A DNA stretch of 64,000 nt from Roseimicrobium gellanilyticum (GCF_003315205.1 NZ_QNRR01000004.1:248001-312000); one strand, 5' to 3'; numbered from the stretch's first letter, positions 1 to 9,182 are shown. Numbers and translations: made by a program. The notes: generated by a model from the letters alone, not told the origin.

Positions 1-903
1 GTAGATTTCGTTGCCGTAGCGCTCGCTGATGGCGAAGAACATCTTCGTCGCCCAGTCATCGTTGTAGATGCCGTAGTCCAGCTTGACGAAGGGGCACATG
101 AGCAGGTTCAACAACTCGATGCCTTCCGGCTTGAAGACATCCATGGCCGTCATGTGGATCGCAGTGGCGAGGCGGCCGTAGCGCTGCTCATCGCATCGCA
201 CCGTATTCGCCGAGTAGCCGAAGGGCTTGCCATCGCGATACATGGGGTCGTAGAACACATACCCCACGGCCACGCCATCCTTGTCGAAGGCGACAAACTT
301 GCGCACGCCATGCTCCTGCTCATACACCGGGCGGCGGGCATACACCCAGATCTCGCGATCGTTCACCTTCTTGCCACCAATCCAGCGGGCGGAGAGTTCG
401 TTGAGCTGTTCCTTCGGCACGGTGGTGATGTCCACCTCGCGAATGGTGATGCCCTCGCGCTTCGCCTCGTTGCGCGCGCGCTTGATCATGTCCAGCTCCT
501 TCCAGTTTCCCTTCGTGTTGTAGGACTGGACATCGAGCACGGGTTCATAGCCCACCGTGTTCGCCTTGAAGCCGAGCTGACGCAGGATGCGTGCGCACTC
601 CTCGGAGATCACCGCGAAGACCGCGCTGGGATTCTCCTTCATGAAGGCCTCGATCAAAGCCCGCATGTTCCCCGGTGCGCACACCGGGTCGGAGAGGACG
701 ATGCGCTTCAGGCTCCGTGCAAAGACGGGATGGGTGACGCTGGTAAAGGAGATGTATCCCAGGTCATGGACGAAGTATTCCATGCCCTGCTGCAGGGTCG
801 CGTAAGCGAGTGCCTCGGTCCCGTGCTTGAGAAAATGCGGAGAAAGGAGCCTCCATTTTTCCTCACGGTCCAAGTTCTTCGCGTCGGCTCCCAGAATCAT
901 CAT
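1..903 (-). CDS. LPG-synthase C-terminal (DUF2156)-like acyltransferase, 3' end cut by window
   Basis: An open frame runs leftward from ATG at 903 off the window edge, so 301 codons are visible and the C-terminus is missing. The protein reads as a soluble GNAT-fold protein of the DUF2156 / lysyl-phosphatidylglycerol synthase C-terminal type. I see the family pattern of a conserved Asp-Pro early strand (IVLSDPVC), the 'VISEECARILRQLGFKAN' segment, a central 'GYEPVLDV' strand and a later 'VAVGYVFYDPMY' strand. No membrane flippase part is present, so it is the catalytic half only. It lies 75 bp downstream of the alpha/beta hydrolase on the same strand and may be cotranscribed with it. Starts at 900 or GTG 921 are also possible; no clear Shine-Dalgarno decides. 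Substrate is unknown: aminoacyl or acyl transfer to a lipid is the family expectation, not shown here. Confidence 0.72.
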   Translation of the reverse strand, partial: MMILGADAKNLDREEKWRLLSPHFLKHGTEALAYATLQQGMEYFVHDLGYISFTSVTHPVFARSLKRIVLSDPVCAPGNMRALIEAFMKENPSAVFAVISEECARILRQLGFKANTVGYEPVLDVQSYNTKGNWKELDMIKRARNEAKREGITIREVDITTVPKEQLNELSARWIGGKKVNDREIWVYARRPVYEQEHGVRKFVAFDKDGVAVGYVFYDPMYRDGKPFGYSANTVRCDEQRYGRLATAIHMTAMDVFKPEGIELLNLLMCPFVKLDYGIYNDDWATKMFFAISERYGNEIY

Positions 904-978
904 CACACCGACAGAGAACACGGGTGTTGGAACTGCGCAAGGGCCGTCTGAAGAATGCGCATCAAACGGCAGGAAACA

Positions 979-1905
979 TCAAGCCAGGTGCTTGCGAAGC
1001 CAGTTGGCCGTAAGTTCAAACACACGCTCGCGATTGCGATCGAGGTGCCCCACGTGTCCGTTGCCGGCCACAATTTCGAGGCCTTTCACGCACTTCAGTG
1101 AGTCATGCAGTCGATGGGCGGTGCTGATCGGATCCAGTTCATCATCCTCCCCCCAGATGACCAGGGTAGGAGCTTTGATGCGGTCGACGCGCTTGATGGT
1201 ATTGACGATGAAGGCTTGGGACGCGCCGGGAAGTGGGAAGCCTGCAAAAGCGCGCAATTTGCCGGGGTCTCTCTGCAGCTTTTTGTTGATCTCCGGATCG
1301 GAAGCGAGCTTCAGACCATCCAGCATGGAGATCAGGGAGATGCGCAGGTGCTTGCCGGTGAGGAGGCGCTTCACGCTGCCCAGAGCGGAGAGACTGCGCA
1401 TCAGGACGGAGACCCCAAAGGGCAGGGTATCCATGACGGTAGCGTCGAGCGCCACGAGCGCCTTCAGGCGTGAGTCCACGACTGCTGCTTCCAGAATGGC
1501 GGTGCCACCAGAGGAGAGGCCAAAGGCACCCACCCGATGATTGTCGAGGTCGACCCGTTGTTCGATGAAGTTGATCGCGGCCTTGATGTCGGACACCCAT
1601 TCCTTCATCTGGATGCAATACTCCGGGCCCTCGCTTTCGCCGTGCCCGTGCATATCCAGCATCAGAGTCGCGATGCCCCGGTGAGCCAGGTATTCAGCGA
1701 GCTCAATGTAGTTTTCCTTAAACTCACCCGCACCGTGGCTGACGATCAAGACCGGATGGGGAGACTCCTCCTCCTCAGCTGGAAGCTGGAGGAGGGCCTG
1801 GATCCGTTGTCCCATCGAAAGAAAAGAGACTTTCTCCCTCCGGGTCGTCGTGGTGGGTGTGAGTGCTGCGGTCATCAGGTTTGGGACAAGCATTTCGCTG
1901 TCCAA
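979..1905 (-). CDS. alpha/beta hydrolase
   Basis: A 308-residue cytoplasmic serine hydrolase; no signal peptide is visible. The fold markers appear in order: oxyanion-strand HGAG around residues 57-60, GHGESEG around 87-93, nucleophile elbow GLSSG with Ser131, an acid-bearing strand WGEDDELDP, and the catalytic His in GNGHVGHLD near the C-terminus. This is the esterase/lipase-like group with a lid region between about residues 150 and 240. It lies 117 bp after the receiver/pseudokinase gene, across an AT-rich gap that could hold its own promoter, and 75 bp before the DUF2156-like gene. Given the methyltransferase-kinase block just upstream, an inferred role is turning over an acyl or methyl-ester signal, but the sequence does not show the substrate. 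Confidence 0.85.
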   Translation of the reverse strand: MDSEMLVPNLMTAALTPTTTTRREKVSFLSMGQRIQALLQLPAEEEESPHPVLIVSHGAGEFKENYIELAEYLAHRGIATLMLDMHGHGESEGPEYCIQMKEWVSDIKAAINFIEQRVDLDNHRVGAFGLSSGGTAILEAAVVDSRLKALVALDATVMDTLPFGVSVLMRSLSALGSVKRLLTGKHLRISLISMLDGLKLASDPEINKKLQRDPGKLRAFAGFPLPGASQAFIVNTIKRVDRIKAPTLVIWGEDDELDPISTAHRLHDSLKCVKGLEIVAGNGHVGHLDRNRERVFELTANWLRKHLA

Positions 1906-2022
1906 ACATCGATTTACGATGTCCTGAATAATTACACAGTTTTTAGAAAACGTCTAGTAATTTCAGTTTTAGTGAAAATAATACGTGTTGGCTAAAGAAG
2001 AGGGATTTACCTAAGGCTCAAC

Positions 2023-3264
2023 TCAATGGATGGGCAGCAGCCGCTCCCAGAGGGAGTCATTCATCAGCACTTTGCTCACGAAATCGCGAGTGGTGAAAGG
2101 CTTCACACCTTCAGAGGAAACCGGAAGGGTCACCACGAGGTTCAGTCCGCCATTGGTTGGCCCGGAAGTGATGTTTCCACCGAGATGGTGCGCGAGGAGG
2201 TGCGCTCCCAGCAGATTGACTGCGGACGGGTGCAGGCCTTCTGGACGGTCAAAGAACGGGTCGAACACAGAACGCAGGGCGTCAATGGACAGTCCGGGGC
2301 TATTATCCGCGTACTGGATGGCGACGGCCTTCGTGCCGTCCTGTGCTGCGACAGGCTTGACCGAAATGGACGCCTGGCTGCCCGAAGCATCCGCCGTGAG
2401 CGCTGAGTCGATAAGCAGGTCCACCAGCTTGCGGAAGGCACCCGCGTCACCGGTCACGGCGGGGGAGGAGGCGTCGATCTGTGTGGCGAGCTCCACCCCC
2501 TTCGCCGAGGCGGCGGCTTTCTTGGCCGCAGCGGCTTCCTCGACAATGGAGCCGGGGTTGAAGGAGGTGCTGGCTCCGCCGTCGCTCTGCACTTCGCCGA
2601 GGAGGCTGCCCACCTGATTCACGCGATTGGAGATCTGGTCATGGAAGTCGCGCCAGAACTGGGGATCGCGCAGGCGCGTTTGGTCTGTCTCCACGGGGCG
2701 CAGGCGACCGGGGGTCAGTTCCAGGAAGGACTGAACGGCATGGAGGGGATTGTTCAGGTTCTTGCCCACACCACTGGCGAGTACGCCGAGGCTGATCACA
2801 CGGTCGGTGATAAGCACGTTCTGCAGCACCGAGAGCTTCTCGCGCAGCAGTTCATCACGCTCCTGCTGGAGAATGTAGTACTCCATGGCGCGGTGCAGCG
2901 TGTTGCGCATATCATCCACCTGCAGGGGCTTGGAGATGTAGCGGAAAATGCTGCCGAGGTTCACGGCATCCACCGTCACGCCGAAGTCCGCGTACGCGGT
3001 GATGAGCATGCGCACGAGGCGGGGGCGCAACTGGCGGGCACGCTCCAGAAGGTGCACTCCCTTTTCGCCGGGCATGCGCTGGTCCGTGATGAGTACGCCG
3101 AGCTCGTCGCCCCTCTCCTCGATGATCTTCAAGCCGTCCGCGGCATTGTTCGCGGTGATGATGTTAAACTCGCGGCCGAAGGTTTTTTCGAAGTACTTGA
3201 GGGCCATCTCCTCGTCGTCGACGTAGAGGACGGAGTAGCGCTTCATGTCGTAAAAGTTGTGCAT
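2023..3264 (-). CDS. PhcQ-like response regulator with degenerate histidine-kinase module
   Basis: A 413-residue protein with an N-terminal receiver domain (residues about 8-125; acidic pair DDE at 16-18, phospho-acceptor Asp61 in LITDQRMPG, conserved Lys in ISKPL) followed by a kinase-like half. In the dimerisation box the usual 'AHEINNPL' pattern reads 'GKNLNNPL', so the phospho-accepting His is Lys168. The ATPase half has also lost the N-box Asn residues (DLLIDSAL) and the G2 glycines (LHPSAVNLLGAHLL). It should receive phosphate but probably cannot autophosphorylate. Architecture and position, 36 bp after the sensor kinase gene, match PhcQ/PhcR of the Ralstonia phc locus. A shorter start at 3246 (MKRYS) is possible. 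Confidence 0.8.
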   Translation of the reverse strand: MHNFYDMKRYSVLYVDDEEMALKYFEKTFGREFNIITANNAADGLKIIEERGDELGVLITDQRMPGEKGVHLLERARQLRPRLVRMLITAYADFGVTVDAVNLGSIFRYISKPLQVDDMRNTLHRAMEYYILQQERDELLREKLSVLQNVLITDRVISLGVLASGVGKNLNNPLHAVQSFLELTPGRLRPVETDQTRLRDPQFWRDFHDQISNRVNQVGSLLGEVQSDGGASTSFNPGSIVEEAAAAKKAAASAKGVELATQIDASSPAVTGDAGAFRKLVDLLIDSALTADASGSQASISVKPVAAQDGTKAVAIQYADNSPGLSIDALRSVFDPFFDRPEGLHPSAVNLLGAHLLAHHLGGNITSGPTNGGLNLVVTLPVSSEGVKPFTTRDFVSKVLMNDSLWERLLPIH

Positions 3265-3300
3265 GGCGTCGTGGGGTGCTGGGGGCTTTTTTTCGGGGGA

Positions 3301-5976
3301 TTATTCAAACGTGCCCCTGGCGTCAGGGGAAGGGAATTCCAGTTCAAATTCAGTAAAAACTCCGGGCTGGCTGCGGACATCAATGCGCCCGCCGTGCTCA
3401 GAAACGATGCGGTGGCAGATGGAGAGGCCCAGGCCCATGCCGGAACCCACGTCCTTGGTGGTGAAGAAGGGGTCGAAGACCTTGTTTCGGATCTCCTCAG
3501 AGATACCGGGGCCATTGTCTCGCAGGGTTACCATGACCTTGCTTCCTGCCGGTGCGGCACTGATGCTGATGAGGGGGGACTCTCCATCCGGATACTGCTT
3601 GGTGCGCATGGCGTCAATGGAGTTCTGCACCAAATTGACCAGCACCTGGACGATCTGGTTGCTGTCTCCCCGGACTTCCATGCCCTCCGGCACATGGATT
3701 TCTGCAGCGATGCCATCCTTCCACTCATGAGAGAAGAACCGCAGCACGGTTTCCGCCACAGGCTTGAATTCGAAGACCTGGGAAGTCTCGTGCGTCATGC
3801 GGGTGAAGCCGCGCAGGTCGGAGATGATGCGGGCCACGCGCTTCACTCCATCGTGCACGTCCTTGAGGGTATCGGCAAAGTCGGCGCGCTCGGACTCTGG
3901 CAGCATGTCCGTCACCTGGCCCAGCAGGTGCAGGCCCTGGCTGGCATAGTTCAGCGGGTTGTTGATTTCGTGGATGAGGCCGGCGCTCATGCGGCCCAGT
4001 GCGGCCAGCTTCTCGTTGCGCACCATGAGCACTTCCGTCTCCTTCACCTGCTCGAGGGCGGCTTCGAGCTGCTGCTTCTGCACGGCGAGCTCTCTTTGAT
4101 ACAGGTGGGAGTCCACCAGGTTCTTCAGGCGGACGGAGATTTCCGTGAGTGAGAATGGCTTGCCGAGGAAGTCGCTCGCACCCGCCTGGAGGCAGTCCAT
4201 CTTCGTCTTTTCATCCGCGCGGGCGGTGAGCAGCACAATGGGGATGGAGCGTGTGGACACACGTTCACGCAGCTCGCGGCAGACCTGCAGACCATCCTTC
4301 TCCGGCATCATCATATCCGAGAGGATGATGTCCGGGAGGAACTGCGCTGCCTTCTCCACGGCCTGTAGACCATCCACCGCCTCGAGGACTTCGAAGTTGG
4401 CCGTGAGCTGGCTCTTGAGGAATCGCAACATGTCCGGCTCGTCATCGGCGATGAGCAGCTTCGGCTTGCGACTGCGGCCAATGCCGGTCTCGATGGGACG
4501 CAGACTGGCCTGAAGCGAAGTGATGGCGGGGAACATTTCCGCGCGCCGATACAATCCGCTGATCCATTCCTGGGTCGTGCCGTTGCCTCCCATCTCGAGG
4601 TCATCCGGAGTTTCCACCATGGGAGGTTCTTCCAGCTCTTCCGGGGCGTCGACGTAGGGGAGCCTCACGGACATCGTGGTGCCGCGTCCCACTTCACTGG
4701 TGGCTTTTACGGTGCCGCCTTGCGCTTCCGCGAGTTCTTTCACCAGGGCAAGGCCGATGCCCATGCCCTGGAACTTGCGCTGGGAGGAGGTGTCCGCCTG
4801 CCAGAAGCGGTCGAAAATATGGGGCAGTTGTGCCGCATCGATGCCCATGCCTGTATCCCGCACGTCGAATTCGACCCAGTCGCCATCGCGCGTGGCATTG
4901 AACTCCACCTTGCCACCAGCGGCGGTGAATTTCATGGCATTGGAGAGCAGGTTCAGGCTGATGCGCTCGAGCTTTTCCGAGTCGAGTTTCGCCGCACCCA
5001 GAGTCGGATCCACGTGTGTCTCCAAACGGATGCGTTTGTCCTTCGCCATGGCGCGCACGGCGGTACCGATGCCTTCCACGAATTCCTTCACCATCACGCG
5101 ATGTTCCTTCACCTGCACGCGGCCGGACTCCAGGCGCACGAGATCGAGGAGGTCGTTGATGAGCTTGAGCAGGCGCATCGCATTGCCGTGCATCGTATCC
5201 AGGAGTTCCTTCTGCTCCGTGTCGGACTTCGGCTTCGGGCTCAGCATGGCCTCCAGCGGAGCGATGAGCAGGGTGAGGGGAGTCCGGAGTTCGTGGCTGA
5301 TGTTTGCGAAGAAGCGGCTCTTCACTTCATCCATCTCGCGCAGCTTCTGGTTCGTGCGTTCCAGTTCCTCGCGGTTTTGGTCCAGTCGGTAGCGCAGGTC
5401 AAACTCGGAGCGCCGCACAGCATTGTACTGCCAGGTACCGGCGACGATGATCGCGCCGGTAAGCAGCAGGAAGTACACATTGTTGTAGAAGATGCTCCAG
5501 TCCGAGATGGTGCCGTGCGCCAGACTGGCAATGCCGTAGGCGGTCAGGGTCAGCAGCAGGATGGCAACACTGTCCACCAGAGGCCAGCGCATCACAATGC
5601 CGGAGCCGAGCATCACCAGGTTCAGAGCCGCATAGTAGGGAGATACCGCGCCATCCTTTGAGTAGATGATCCAGCACATGCAGAGTGCGGGGACGAACAT
5701 GGCCATGATGCCCACCAGCCGGTAGAACGGGATCTCCGGCTTCAGGTGCAGTATCAGCCACAGCAGCATGACGATTCCTGAAGTCAGGAAGCGGATGGGG
5801 AGCCACTGCCACATGGCTTCCTGCCCATACACCAGGATGTCCACACTGGCGCCGAGGGGCATGAAAGTGGCTGCCAGGATGCAGCCCAGCTTGTAGTTGC
5901 GAATTCGAATCGGCCGTTCGTACGCGTCGAACGAATTCTGCAAGCCGGCATGCGGCTCTATGGACACATTAGCCAT
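3301..5976 (-). CDS. Membrane hybrid sensor kinase, TM-kinase-receiver-kinase (PhcS-PhcR fusion-like)
   Basis: An 891-residue inner-membrane protein. About six hydrophobic helices fill residues 28-190, followed by a short coiled coil, a first HisKA (His228 in NISHELRTP) and HATPase (GMGIGLALVKEL), a receiver (residues about 505-620, Asp554 in LSDMMMPEKDG), then a second complete kinase (His669 in LIHEINNPLN; ATPase boxes NLVQNSIDAM, DNGPGIS and GSGMGLGLSI). The six-helix sensor plus kinase resembles PhcS/LqsS-type autoinducer sensors. The receiver-kinase tail resembles PhcR, which is a separate protein in Ralstonia. Its start overlaps the end of the methyltransferase gene by 8 bases, implying translational coupling. 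Both kinase cores keep all catalytic motifs, unlike the next gene. Ligand identity is inference from the locus. Confidence 0.88.
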   Translation of the reverse strand: MANVSIEPHAGLQNSFDAYERPIRIRNYKLGCILAATFMPLGASVDILVYGQEAMWQWLPIRFLTSGIVMLLWLILHLKPEIPFYRLVGIMAMFVPALCMCWIIYSKDGAVSPYYAALNLVMLGSGIVMRWPLVDSVAILLLTLTAYGIASLAHGTISDWSIFYNNVYFLLLTGAIIVAGTWQYNAVRRSEFDLRYRLDQNREELERTNQKLREMDEVKSRFFANISHELRTPLTLLIAPLEAMLSPKPKSDTEQKELLDTMHGNAMRLLKLINDLLDLVRLESGRVQVKEHRVMVKEFVEGIGTAVRAMAKDKRIRLETHVDPTLGAAKLDSEKLERISLNLLSNAMKFTAAGGKVEFNATRDGDWVEFDVRDTGMGIDAAQLPHIFDRFWQADTSSQRKFQGMGIGLALVKELAEAQGGTVKATSEVGRGTTMSVRLPYVDAPEELEEPPMVETPDDLEMGGNGTTQEWISGLYRRAEMFPAITSLQASLRPIETGIGRSRKPKLLIADDEPDMLRFLKSQLTANFEVLEAVDGLQAVEKAAQFLPDIILSDMMMPEKDGLQVCRELRERVSTRSIPIVLLTARADEKTKMDCLQAGASDFLGKPFSLTEISVRLKNLVDSHLYQRELAVQKQQLEAALEQVKETEVLMVRNEKLAALGRMSAGLIHEINNPLNYASQGLHLLGQVTDMLPESERADFADTLKDVHDGVKRVARIISDLRGFTRMTHETSQVFEFKPVAETVLRFFSHEWKDGIAAEIHVPEGMEVRGDSNQIVQVLVNLVQNSIDAMRTKQYPDGESPLISISAAPAGSKVMVTLRDNGPGISEEIRNKVFDPFFTTKDVGSGMGLGLSICHRIVSEHGGRIDVRSQPGVFTEFELEFPSPDARGTFE

Positions 5977-7423
5977 TCTCGGGCTTGCGTACTTCGAGGA
6001 AAATATTCACTCCCGTCGAATCCGAGCTCACGGAGCAGCTTCCAGGTGGTGCGCTTTCCGGCGCGAGGCGGAGGAACTGTTGTTTGTTGCGGTACACCAG
6101 GTGCCACTCCACCACGTACTCCATCCACAGGCGTGACGGGTTGGAGGTGTCCACATTCGTGGCCACGAGCAGACCACCTGGGGCCAGCAGATCATAGAAT
6201 ACCTCCATGAGACGGCGGCAGATACGATCGGACAGGTAGTCAAACAAACCTGCGCAGTAGACGAAGTCGTAACCTCCCACTTCGAAGCCCGCGCCCTTCT
6301 TCGAGGATTCCTTCAGAATCTGGTGCACAGATCGCTTGATGAACTTCAAGCCGGTGCGGCGGCGGTGACGTCCTCGCAGATCCTCAAGAATGCGGGTGGT
6401 ATTGGTGATCGTCTCGTCGTTGAAGTCCAGAAGGGAGAGTTCCGCATTGTCACTCAGTCCATCCGTGATCAGGAATTCCTGCACTTCCTTCGCCGGACCG
6501 CAACCCAGGTTGAAGATCCTGGCAATCTTCCCCTGGTTCGTCACGCGCGAGGTCTCATTGTGCAGACGCTCGGTAAGGTAGGTGATGCGGTTGCGGTGGG
6601 CGACCACCGGTGGGATGTCGAGGAAGAGCCGGTTCAGGATCTTCGCGAACATGGAGCTGCCCTCATAAGGGTCTCTAAGCATCATGCTTACCATCTCGTA
6701 GTCGCCCGCGTAGCCGAGAGGCTTCTGGAAAATGCGGTACACAAAGGGCGAGCACAGCACCAGCGGATGGATTTGCCTTTTGATATAGCTGCTGTGCACC
6801 GGTTGCAGTTCCGGAGCAATGCTCACGGCCGTGGTCTCGAATCGCTCCAACAGCGGGGTCACTGCGGGAATGATCGGTACTTCAAGTTGCTTGATGGTTT
6901 CCCGCTCTGCCGTGAGTCGATCTCCTGCAGGAAGTGAGCGCACGCCCAGTTCGACTTGCTCCATCCAGCGGCGCAGGTCCGAGAGCAGTGTGTGGATATC
7001 CGCGACCACCAGCTTGAAATCCGGAGCAACGGCATAGTTTTTCTCGGTCTCGCGAAGGAATTCAGCGAACTCAGAGAGCAGCCGGTCCTTGTTCTGCGCC
7101 GGCGCAAGGATATCGACATCGATCCAGCCATCATCCGCGAGTGACGCCTCGCAGATAAGCATGATCCCGGTGTTCACCAGGTTCGCGATCACTGCGCGAC
7201 CAGAGTACACCACGCGCTCGTTCATCAGGATGCGGAAGTCATTCAAGACTTCCGAGAGCTGCACAATGCTGTACGGATTGTAGACCTCGAAGACCGCGAG
7301 GTAGCGAGTGAGTCGGTGCAGCGTGCCGCGAACCTCCGCTCCTTGGCTGTTCCGGCAGATGATGAGACTGAGACGCTCTCCGCCGGAAGTGTTTATGGGC
7401 AGGGGATTTTCAGAATTCTCCAT
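5969..7423 (-). CDS. PhcB-like SAM-dependent methyltransferase with PilZ-like N-terminus
   Basis: A 484-residue protein. Residues about 15-105 form a beta-rich, PilZ-like module with a basic pair and the pattern FEVYNPYSIVQLSEVL. A helical middle follows, then a class I methyltransferase domain from about residue 300: motif I NLGCGPAKE, acidic motif II LLDFND, and a later YDFVYCAGLFDYL strand and GGLLVATNVD. This architecture is that of the family annotated as extracellular-factor 3-hydroxypalmitate methyl ester synthase (PhcB), which makes a methyl-ester autoinducer. The gene is first in a minus-strand unit and overlaps the sensor kinase by 8 bases. A 227-bp upstream gap probably carries the promoter. 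The PhcB assignment rests on architecture plus neighbours; the product could be a different fatty-acid ester. Confidence 0.78.
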   Translation of the reverse strand: MENSENPLPINTSGGERLSLIICRNSQGAEVRGTLHRLTRYLAVFEVYNPYSIVQLSEVLNDFRILMNERVVYSGRAVIANLVNTGIMLICEASLADDGWIDVDILAPAQNKDRLLSEFAEFLRETEKNYAVAPDFKLVVADIHTLLSDLRRWMEQVELGVRSLPAGDRLTAERETIKQLEVPIIPAVTPLLERFETTAVSIAPELQPVHSSYIKRQIHPLVLCSPFVYRIFQKPLGYAGDYEMVSMMLRDPYEGSSMFAKILNRLFLDIPPVVAHRNRITYLTERLHNETSRVTNQGKIARIFNLGCGPAKEVQEFLITDGLSDNAELSLLDFNDETITNTTRILEDLRGRHRRRTGLKFIKRSVHQILKESSKKGAGFEVGGYDFVYCAGLFDYLSDRICRRLMEVFYDLLAPGGLLVATNVDTSNPSRLWMEYVVEWHLVYRNKQQFLRLAPESAPPGSCSVSSDSTGVNIFLEVRKPENG

Positions 7424-7650
7424 GTTAGCACGCCGTGGGCATCACGCGGTCGGTTGCAAAAAAATGTGTGAAGGTGGTGATGATTGCGATGTTTATACAC
7501 GCGTCGGCAATCAGGTCCATCTTGCAGCGTGGAAATTTCATGTTTTGCAGCAGTTCAACTATGGAAAATCAACGAACTGCATTTACAGGGTGCATTCATG
7601 GTTTCGGGTGATCGCAAATCCGGATCAGACAGACAGTTTATCGCGCGTGG

Positions 7651-8907
7651 TTATGCTGAAGTGTTGGTGTGCCGGGAACTTAAGAATTGGTTCATTGCCA
7701 TTTCGAGTTGTTTGATGCCAAATGGCTTTACGAGACAGGCGTCCGCTCCGGCTGCCATACATTTGTCCCGCTCTGCAGGCACGGCGAGACCGGACATGGC
7801 GATGATGGGCACCTGTGCGAGTGAAGGACTGGAACTCTGGCGGATCTTTTGCAGCGTCTCCATGCCGTCCATGATCGGCATCAGCATGTCCATGATCACG
7901 AGGTCCGGCGTTTCGTGGTTCGCCAGTTCGAGCGCTTCGCGACCGTTTGTTGCGGCGAGCACGCGATAACCGACACTCTCCAAATAGTCGTGGGTGATGT
8001 TGCGCAGCACATCTTCATCGTCCACCAGCAGGATGAGCGGTGAGCCGGTGGCATGGGACTCGCTGTCGCTACCGGAAGAGGCAAAGGTGTCTTCCAAATC
8101 TGATGCGCTGTAGATGGTGGCACCTTGAGCGTCCGTTGCCAAAGAGCAGTTCAGAGGGAGCCGTGCTTTTACGAGCAGGCCATTTCCCGGCAGTTCACAG
8201 GCCACCAACTCCCCATCACCATGGAGTTTGATCAAGGTTTCGACCAGGGAAACGCCAATGCCTTTGAGTTTGCGCAGACGATCCATCGCGACGGCGGAGG
8301 GAGTGGTCTCATCCTGTGCGGAGATTGTCAGGGTGGGTGAGCCTCCCCAGGCGCGAATAATCAAAGATTGCCGCGCGGGATCGGCGATGACGTCCAGTTG
8401 CGCTTTCCCTTTGGCCGGTACGGAGACCAGGACGCAGCCGAGCACCTCAAGCATGATCTGCAGCAGACGCTTGCAATCTCCCTCAGTGGTGATGGCTTGG
8501 GGCGACACAGCGTGCCGGAGATCCAGAGACCGGCTCTCGGCGATGGGTCGGAGTTGCTTGGAGGCCTGGGCAGCCAGCTCCTCCAGATCGAAGGTCTGAC
8601 TTTGCAACGCGATGCCGCCGACGTGGATCTTTTCCGCGTCCAGGAATCCGTTGACCAAGGTCAGCAGGCGCTGGGCATTTTCGGAGATGGTACCGAGCGC
8701 TTCACTCTGGCGCAGGCCGATGTCGCCGTAGATGCCATCTTGAATCCCCTCCACGAGAGCGAGGATATTGGACAGGGGGTTGCGCATCTCGTGGCCGGCA
8801 CGAGAGAGGAAGGTGCTGCGTTCCGTGCTGGCCGTCTGAGAAGCTTGCCCTGCGGTGGGCGGGCTGACTGGGGAATCCGTGGAGGGTGAAGCCAAGGAGG
8901 TGATCAT
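7651..8907 (-). CDS. Hybrid histidine kinase-receiver protein with degenerate ATPase domain
   Basis: A 418-residue soluble protein. A low-complexity Ser/Thr/Pro N-terminus of about 30 residues precedes a HisKA box with His39 (RAGHEMRNPL). The expected ATPase domain spans about 130-255 but lacks a recognisable N-box Asn (the segment reads LLQIMLEVLGCVL) and the usual DxGxG; only a GIGVSLVETL helix recalls the G2 region. A C-terminal receiver (about 290-405) is intact with Asp340 in VIMDMLMPIMDG and Lys in LVKPFG. It may work as a phosphotransfer or phosphatase hub rather than an active kinase. It lies 227 bp upstream of the PhcB-like gene on the same strand and diverges from the receiver at 9183. 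Confidence 0.82.
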   Translation of the reverse strand: MITSLASPSTDSPVSPPTAGQASQTASTERSTFLSRAGHEMRNPLSNILALVEGIQDGIYGDIGLRQSEALGTISENAQRLLTLVNGFLDAEKIHVGGIALQSQTFDLEELAAQASKQLRPIAESRSLDLRHAVSPQAITTEGDCKRLLQIMLEVLGCVLVSVPAKGKAQLDVIADPARQSLIIRAWGGSPTLTISAQDETTPSAVAMDRLRKLKGIGVSLVETLIKLHGDGELVACELPGNGLLVKARLPLNCSLATDAQGATIYSASDLEDTFASSGSDSESHATGSPLILLVDDEDVLRNITHDYLESVGYRVLAATNGREALELANHETPDLVIMDMLMPIMDGMETLQKIRQSSSPSLAQVPIIAMSGLAVPAERDKCMAAGADACLVKPFGIKQLEMAMNQFLSSRHTNTSA

Positions 8908-9182
8908 CTTTGTTGCTTGAGAACCCGGGGAGTATCTGAACTTGGGGGTTGGGATGCCTTTGAGGGAACTTTTACTATCTTAAAAATAACGAGGTGCTGG
9001 AGGATGAGGTCAAGATGCACCTCCAGAGTCTGAATGTTCATTTAGTAGATAATTCCTGCGTTACATACATGGGGAACTTATGAGAATAAACAAAGTTTAT
9101 TGATTTTTTAGAAGGCGCCGCTGATATTTTACTGTTCTGTGACGAAGGCTCACAGCGGTCCATCTTTGCCCAATTTTGAACT
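8908..9182. promoter_or_regulatory. AT-rich divergent intergenic region
   Basis: This 275-bp stretch separates the leftward hybrid kinase from the rightward receiver gene, so it must carry divergent promoters. It is clearly AT-richer than the flanking genes, especially 9040-9135, but I could not assign -35/-10 boxes with confidence. Confidence 0.4.

Noticed and set aside
154..951. Rightward open frame of 265 codons opposite the DUF2156-like gene
   Set aside because: It is antisense to a frame with clear family patterns and has no domain of its own.
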